From Novosphingobium sp. BW1 (GTDB lineage Bacteria; Pseudomonadota; Alphaproteobacteria; Sphingomonadales; Sphingomonadaceae): a DNA stretch of 64,000 bases. The stretch spans positions 106,654 to 170,653 of the forward strand of contig NZ_VIRF01000065.1 in the NCBI RefSeq assembly GCF_008107685.1, given 5' to 3'. The notes beneath the pieces are model-generated. The model worked only from the letters and a program-made list of their open reading frames with translations. It did not search any database and had not been told where the DNA came from. Position numbers and translations under genes: made by a program. How positions within the stretch are numbered: position 1 is the first letter of the stretch; each line of letters opens with the position of its first letter. This document shows positions 60,015 through 64,000 of this stretch, in pieces.

Positions 60015-60110
60015 GTTTGGCCATATCGCAGAGCTTGAAGCCGACGCCTAGAACCTTTCCCGACGAAAGCTACCTGCGCCGGGTCGGCGGCAAACCGGAC
60101 GAGAGATATC
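60015..60110. promoter_or_regulatory. Divergent promoter region, LOV-HTH gene / folE operon
   Basis: A 96-base gap lies between divergent starts. It must hold the promoters of the LOV-HTH gene and of folE. I could not identify a specific operator by eye. Confidence 0.4.
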
Positions 60111-60749
60111 ATGAACATCATGGATGCAGCCTTCCTCGCAGATCATGCCTGTGACGAGGAGTATGAAGACACACGCGAGACGGTGCCCGACGAAGTCCAG
60201 GACGCGGTGCGCACGCTGCTGCGCTGGGCGGGGGAGGATCCTGATCGCGAGGGGCTTCTCGATACGCCCGCGCGCGTCGGTCGGGCCTGGAAGGAATACG
60301 GCAGGGGCTATGAGGAAGATCCGGCCGTCCATCTTGGCCGTACCTTCGACGAGGTGGGGGGATACGATGAAGTCGTGCTCCTGCGCGACATTCCCTTCCA
60401 TTCGCACTGCGAGCATCACCTTGCACCGATCACGGGGACGGCCTCGATTGCCTATCTCCCGCGCAACCGCGTGGTCGGGATTTCCAAGCTGGCGCGCGTC
60501 CTGCACGGGTTTGCACATCGCCTCCAGATCCAGGAGCGTCTGACTGCGCAGATCGCCGAATGCATCCGGGACAATCTTGACCCGTTGGGCGTCGCTGTCG
60601 TGATCAAGGCGAGCCATGGTTGCATGACGGGCCGCGGCGTGCGCACGCACGGCGTCGACATGGTGACGAGCAAGATGCTTGGCTGCTTCCGCGAGGATGC
60701 CGCTCGCCGCCGTGAAGTCCTGGCCCTGATCGGCGGGGGCAAGGGCTGA
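60111..60749 (+). CDS. folE: GTP cyclohydrolase I
   Basis: A 212-residue type I GTP cyclohydrolase, which makes dihydroneopterin triphosphate from GTP. Signatures: [37 protein letters not shown] (zinc-ligand Cys and His), [22 protein letters not shown], and [21 protein letters not shown] with the second zinc Cys. It begins a four-gene run with the photolyase, where pterin or a related chromophore is of use, and faces a LOV-HTH regulator. The usual folate genes are absent, so this copy is probably dedicated to light response rather than to folate. Confidence 0.95.
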   Translation: MNIMDAAFLADHACDEEYEDTRETVPDEVQDAVRTLLRWAGEDPDREGLLDTPARVGRAWKEYGRGYEEDPAVHLGRTFDEVGGYDEVVLLRDIPFHSHCEHHLAPITGTASIAYLPRNRVVGISKLARVLHGFAHRLQIQERLTAQIAECIRDNLDPLGVAVVIKASHGCMTGRGVRTHGVDMVTSKMLGCFREDAARRREVLALIGGGKG

Positions 60750-60751
60750 TC

Positions 60752-61717
60752 ATGCGCATTGCCATCGTGGGGGCGGGTATCGCCGGGCTCGCCTGCGCCG
60801 GGCGGTTGTCCGGGCTTGCCGACATCGTCCTGTTCGACAAGGGGCGGCGTCCTGGTGGGCGGCTAACCTCCGTCGTGACGGATATTTCCTCGTGGGATCT
60901 GGGGGCGCCGTTCTTCACCGCGCATGACCCTGATTTCCAGGCGGAAGTGGGGCGTTGGCAGGAAGCAGGCTGTGCGGCGCGCTGGCCCGACGGCCCACGT
61001 GGCGCCATGGTCGGCGTCCCTTCCATGGCCACCCTCGTTGCCGAGCAGAGCAAGCGCTTTGACGTGCGGTTCGGGGCGCGGGTCCAGGCTCTGGTCCAGA
61101 ACGATGACGGCTGGAGGATCGAAGGGGAGAGTGTGGACGCAGAGCCGTTCGACAGTGTTGTCGTCGCCGTCCCGGCCGAGCAGGCCGCGCCGCTCCTGTC
61201 CCTTCATGATCTCGATGCCGCGTTGGAGGCCGCCTCGGTACGCTCCACGCCCTGCTGGTCGGTCATGGTCGCATTTCCCTGGGATATCCCTGCGCCCCGT
61301 CCCTTCATGGAGGACCTGGGCATTTTTTCCGTGCTTGCGTGCAACGCCTCCAAGCCCGAACGCGGCTCTTCGGAGGGTTGGGTGCTTCATGCCAACGCCG
61401 CATGGTCGCGCGCGAACCTGGAATGCGATGCGGAGAATGTGGCGGAGCGGATGTTGTCCGCGTTTGCGCAGGCGCTCGGCACGGAACTGCCCACGCCGAC
61501 CTTCCTGAAGGCGCACCGTTGGCGCTTTGCGCAGCCCTATGGGCAGTCGGGTCGGGTCCTCTGGAACCCGGACCAGCGCCTTGGTGCCTGCGGTGACTGG
61601 TGCCGCGCGCCCACGGTTGAAGGAGCCTGGCTCTCGGGTTTGCGGCTTGCCGATCAGATGCGCGCGAGCCTGCCTGGGCTCATCACTCGAGCGGCGGTCC
61701 CGCACGGGGCGGGTTAG
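60752..61717 (+). CDS. FAD-dependent amine-oxidase-like oxidoreductase
   Basis: A 321-residue flavoprotein. The FAD site reads IAIVGAGIAGLACAGRLSGL, followed by DKGRRPGGRLTSVVTD. The body has LGAPFFTAHDPDFQAEV, later HRWRFAQPYGQSGRVLW, and the closing segment GACGDWCRAPTVEGAWLSGLRLADQM. It resembles the renalase-like group of bacterial NAD(P)/FAD oxidoreductases commonly found by photolyase genes. It starts 2 bases after folE stops and ends 2 bases before the DUF2256 gene, so it is tightly in this operon. Its substrate is unknown; repair of reduced nicotinamide forms is possible. Confidence 0.88.
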   Translation: MRIAIVGAGIAGLACAGRLSGLADIVLFDKGRRPGGRLTSVVTDISSWDLGAPFFTAHDPDFQAEVGRWQEAGCAARWPDGPRGAMVGVPSMATLVAEQSKRFDVRFGARVQALVQNDDGWRIEGESVDAEPFDSVVVAVPAEQAAPLLSLHDLDAALEAASVRSTPCWSVMVAFPWDIPAPRPFMEDLGIFSVLACNASKPERGSSEGWVLHANAAWSRANLECDAENVAERMLSAFAQALGTELPTPTFLKAHRWRFAQPYGQSGRVLWNPDQRLGACGDWCRAPTVEGAWLSGLRLADQMRASLPGLITRAAVPHGAG

Positions 61718-61719
61718 CC

Positions 61720-61869
61720 ATGGCGACGATGCGCAAAAAAGCCGACCTGCCAAGCAAGATCTGCCTCGCCTGTGGACGTCCCTTTGGCTGGCGGCGCAAG
61801 TGGGCGCGCGTTTGGGATGAGGTGAAGTACTGCTCGGATCGCTGCCGCCAGAACCGCAAGGCGCCCTAG
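61720..61869 (+). CDS. DUF2256-family small zinc-binding protein
   Basis: A 49-residue protein, MATMRKKADLPSK then ICLACGRPFGWRRKWARVWD and VKYCSDRCRQNRKAP. The paired motifs C-x2-C and C-x3-C make a zinc ribbon-like site, and the sequence is that of the DUF2256 family, which repeatedly occurs next to photolyase/cryptochrome genes. It follows the FAD oxidoreductase gene by 2 bases and precedes the photolyase gene by 42. Its function is unknown. Confidence 0.9.
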   Translation: MATMRKKADLPSKICLACGRPFGWRRKWARVWDEVKYCSDRCRQNRKAP

Positions 61870-61911
61870 CCGCATGCACACCAGCAACGCCGCAGCCTTC
61901 AGGAAAGCGGA

Positions 61912-63435
61912 ATGAAGACACTTGTGCCCGTGCTGGGAGATCAGCTTTCTCTCGACCTGTCCTCGCTTGCGGGGATGGAGGCGAGAGACGTCGTCGTGCT
62001 GATGATGGAGGTTGCGGACGAGACCACCTACGTGCGCCACCACAAGAAGAAGATCGCCTATATCCTTTCGGCGATGCGCCATCATGCGCAGGCGCTGGTC
62101 GAGTCAGGCTATACGGTTGATTACGTACGCCTCGACGATCCGGAGGCCAGCGATAGCTTCACAGGCGAGATCGCCCGCGCCATTGCGCGCCATGACCCGG
62201 AACGCATTGTCGTGACCGAGCCGGGCGAATGGCGTGTGGCGGCCATGATGGAAAGCTGGCAGACCCTGTTCGGCCTGCCCGTCGAGATCCGCACGGATAC
62301 GCGGTTCCTGTGCTCGCACCGTGAGTTCGAGGACTGGGCGGCGGGGCGCCGCGCCCTGACGATGGAATTCTTCTACCGCGAGATGCGCCGCAAGACAGGA
62401 CTCCTGCTTGACGATGGCAAGCCGGCGGGCGGGCAGTGGAATTTTGATAAGGACAACCGCCAGCCAGCGGACGCCGACCTCTTCATGCCCATGCCCCTGC
62501 GCTTCGAGCCCGATGCGATTACCCGCCAGGTGCTGGCCCTCGTCGCCGGGAGGTTCGCCGAACATCCCGGATCGCTGGAGGATTTCGACTACGCGGTGAC
62601 GGCCGCCGATGCCGAGCGGCAGGCGGCGAGCTTCTTCGCCAACGCCTTGCCCGATTTCGGCCGTTACGAGGATGCCATGCTGCGGGGCCAGCCGTTCCTG
62701 TGGCATTCCATCCTCTCGCCCTATCTCAATTCGGGGCTGCTGGACCCGCTTGACCTGTGCCGCCGTGCGGAAGCCGAGTACCGGGCGGGTCGGGCGCCGA
62801 TCAATTCGGTCGAAGGCTATATCCGGCAGATCCTGGGCTGGCGCGAATACGTGCGCGGCATCTACTGGCGCGAGGGGCCTGCGTACGTCGAGCGGAACTT
62901 CCTCGACCACCGCCGGGACTTGCCCGCCTGGTTCTGGACGGGTGAGACGGACATGCAGTGCCTGCGCGAGGCGATCGGCCAGACCCTAGCGACGGGGCAC
63001 GCCCACCACATCCAGCGGCTCATGGTGATCGGCAACTTCGCGCTTCTGGCTGGCTGCGATCCCAAACAGGTCCACGAATGGTACCTGCAGGTCTATGTCG
63101 ATGCCTACGAATGGGTCGAACTGCCCAACACGCTGGGCATGAGCCAGTTCGGCGATGGCGGTCTTCTTGGGTCCAAGCCCTATGTGGCCTCGGGGGCCTA
63201 CATCAACCGCATGTCGGATTACTGCGGGACCTGTGCCTACAACGTGAAGGAGCGGGTCGGTTCCAAGGCCTGCCCCTTCAACGCCCTTTACTGGCATTTT
63301 CTTGACCGCCACCGCGATAAGCTGGGCGACAATCACCGCATGGCGCTGACCTATCGCAACTGGGACCGGCAGGACGAGGACAGTCGGGAGGGCATTCTCG
63401 CGCAGGCGCGCGGGTTCCTTGCGGGCTGCGCATGA
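61912..63435 (+). CDS. phrB: FeS-containing (6-4) photolyase/cryptochrome (FeS-BCP type)
   Basis: A 507-residue bacterial photolyase of the FeS-BCP/CryPro group. The N-terminal domain reads LVPVLGDQLSLDLSSL, then VVLMMEVADETTYVRHHKKKIAYILSAMRHHA. FAD-domain features are LWHSILSPYLNSGLLDPLDLC, IRQILGWREYVRGIYW, ATGHAHHIQRLMVIGNFALLAGCDPKQVHEWY and MSQFGDGGLLGSKPYVASGAYINRMSDYCGTCAYN. The Cys in AGCDP, the pair in YCGTC and the one in KACPF supply the four ligands of the 4Fe-4S cluster. Such enzymes repair (6-4) photoproducts and carry FAD plus 6,7-dimethyl-8-ribityllumazine. It closes the LOV/folE light block. Confidence 0.94.
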   Translation: MKTLVPVLGDQLSLDLSSLAGMEARDVVVLMMEVADETTYVRHHKKKIAYILSAMRHHAQALVESGYTVDYVRLDDPEASDSFTGEIARAIARHDPERIVVTEPGEWRVAAMMESWQTLFGLPVEIRTDTRFLCSHREFEDWAAGRRALTMEFFYREMRRKTGLLLDDGKPAGGQWNFDKDNRQPADADLFMPMPLRFEPDAITRQVLALVAGRFAEHPGSLEDFDYAVTAADAERQAASFFANALPDFGRYEDAMLRGQPFLWHSILSPYLNSGLLDPLDLCRRAEAEYRAGRAPINSVEGYIRQILGWREYVRGIYWREGPAYVERNFLDHRRDLPAWFWTGETDMQCLREAIGQTLATGHAHHIQRLMVIGNFALLAGCDPKQVHEWYLQVYVDAYEWVELPNTLGMSQFGDGGLLGSKPYVASGAYINRMSDYCGTCAYNVKERVGSKACPFNALYWHFLDRHRDKLGDNHRMALTYRNWDRQDEDSREGILAQARGFLAGCA

Positions 63436-63456
63436 GCACCTGTGCTAGCCATGCCC

Positions 63457-63561
63457 CTATCGCCAAGCGATGAAGACGATGATCGCGACGACCGTGGCGA
63501 TGTAAAGGATTGAGCCCGCCTTCGCGAGCCGTGCGGCATCCTCCAAGCGATCCTCGATCAT
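63457..63561 (-). CDS. Possible small single-pass membrane protein
   Basis: A 34-residue frame reads MIEDRLEDAARLAKAGSILY then IATVVAIIVFIAWR: an amphipathic start followed by a hydrophobic helix with a basic end. It overlaps nothing else and ends 21 bases past the photolyase stop on the other strand. It could be a genuine small membrane protein or the tail of a gene cut by the adjoining insertion sequence. No family is known to me. Confidence 0.4.
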   Translation of the reverse strand: MIEDRLEDAARLAKAGSILYIATVVAIIVFIAWR

Positions 63562-63623
63562 CACTGCCTCGTGCGAGATGCCACCTGCAACGCACCCAGG
63601 CAGACCGCGAAGAAGGCATAAAA

Positions 63624-63845
63624 GGGGCTTTGTTGCGCAAATGACGGAGGGATTCCGATTGTGAATCCAATCGGTTAATGGTCCGCGATGAGCAAACCGC
63701 CCCGTGCCCGCTACCGCACGACGAACTGGAGATCCTACATGCAGCGCTTGTGCAGAGAGGTTCGCTTCAGGTCTGGTTTGATCCCGGGATGCAATGGCTG
63801 TCCGCGCCAACCGGCAAGCGCAGGCGGATGATTTCCAAAAAGTAG
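63624..63845 (+). mobile_element. IS5-family element, truncated, with frameshifted transposase
   Basis: GGGGCTTTGTTGCGCAAATG at 63624 resembles the left terminal inverted repeat of IS5-group elements. ATG 63688 opens an IS5-type transposase: MSKPPRARYRTTNWRSY. One base is missing near 63739, after which the proper protein continues in another frame as ALVQRGSLQVWFDPGMQW, then LSAPTGKRRRM, to a stop at 63843-63845. Only about 50 residues of the transposase remain. The element is dead and is followed by IS3-type sequence. Confidence 0.75.
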
Positions 63846-64000
63846 GCATTTGGAGCCGCCTTCGTCTTCTGGCAGAGGTGGCCTGGAGAATCTGCACACT
63901 GAGATAATTGGATTTTCTGCCTGAGAGCAGCCAGATGGGCTGCGAGACAGGAGCAGAGAATGAGCAGACGACCCCGGCGCAACCACAGCCCGGCATTCAA
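63846..64000 (+). mobile_element. Left end of an IS3-family element (runs off the window)
   Basis: From ATG 63960 the frame reads MSRRPRRNHSPAFK to the window end, the characteristic N-terminus of IS3-family OrfA, with GGAGCAG upstream as ribosome-binding site. The left terminus lies between 63846 and about 63880; TGGCCTGGAGAATCTGCACA near 63872 is a candidate for the inverted repeat. It probably inserted into, or recombined with, the IS5-type element. Confidence 0.65.

Overview
The window looks like chromosomal DNA of a high-GC alphaproteobacterium of the sphingomonad type (Novosphingobium/Sphingobium-like). The pointers are four full-length TonB-dependent receptors plus two receptor tails, many flavin- and CoA-dependent catabolic genes, an EL222-type LOV-HTH protein and an FeS-type photolyase. 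Genus is an inference from gene style, not from a marker gene. I saw no rRNA, tRNA, CRISPR array or phage block.

Layout. 0-2.1 kb: CoA-transferase and enoyl-CoA hydratase. 2.1-3.8 kb: a MarR regulator divergent from an SMP-30-like protein. 3.9-7.2 kb: wreckage (HyuB, HyuA, P450, two-component and porin remnants) around one intact SDR. 7.3-13.9 kb: GPH-type transporter and divergent LysR regulator, a two-subunit molybdenum hydroxylase and an FAD monooxygenase. 13.9-21.8 kb: a six-gene minus-strand cluster (two paralogous fumarate-reductase-like flavoproteins, a methyltransferase, a TonB receptor, a small unknown protein and an alpha/beta-hydrolase with a non-canonical nucleophile), divergent from two MFS transporters. 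25.1-26.8 kb: malate:quinone oxidoreductase. 27.1-32.5 kb: an iron-type cluster (TonB receptor, PepSY membrane protein, DUF2271, DUF4198, ApbE) in which the DUF2271 protein carries a flavinylation motif; two similar Fur-like palindromes lie upstream of the receptor and the PepSY gene. 32.9-35.9 kb: HELVH-motif periplasmic protein, stand-alone MreB, DnaQ-like exonuclease. 36-43 kb: MhpD-like hydratase, two MFS transporters, an alginate-export-type porin and an MBL-fold enzyme, divergent from a TetR regulator. 43-46.6 kb: a second decayed two-component/porin locus, an ArsR/ACR3 arsenite module, and receptor and dehydrogenase remnants. 46.6-49.6 kb: tenA and a TonB receptor behind a TPP riboswitch. 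49.8-54.6 kb: a tandem TetR-TetR fusion, a TonB receptor and a PI-PLC-like protein. 55.1-59.4 kb: a three-gene redox operon divergent from an OhrR-type regulator across overlapping palindromes. 59.4-63.4 kb: a light-response block (LOV-HTH, folE, FAD oxidoreductase, DUF2256, FeS photolyase). 63.6-64.0 kb: a broken IS5-type element abutting the start of an IS3-type element.

The modules that best reward follow-up are the flavinylated DUF2271/PepSY iron module, the TPP-controlled receptor/TenA pair, the 13.9-21.8 kb flavoprotein cluster, and a small family of intergenic hairpins with an invariant GATG loop. All coordinates and motifs were read by eye; no similarity search was run, so family names rest on recognised motifs.
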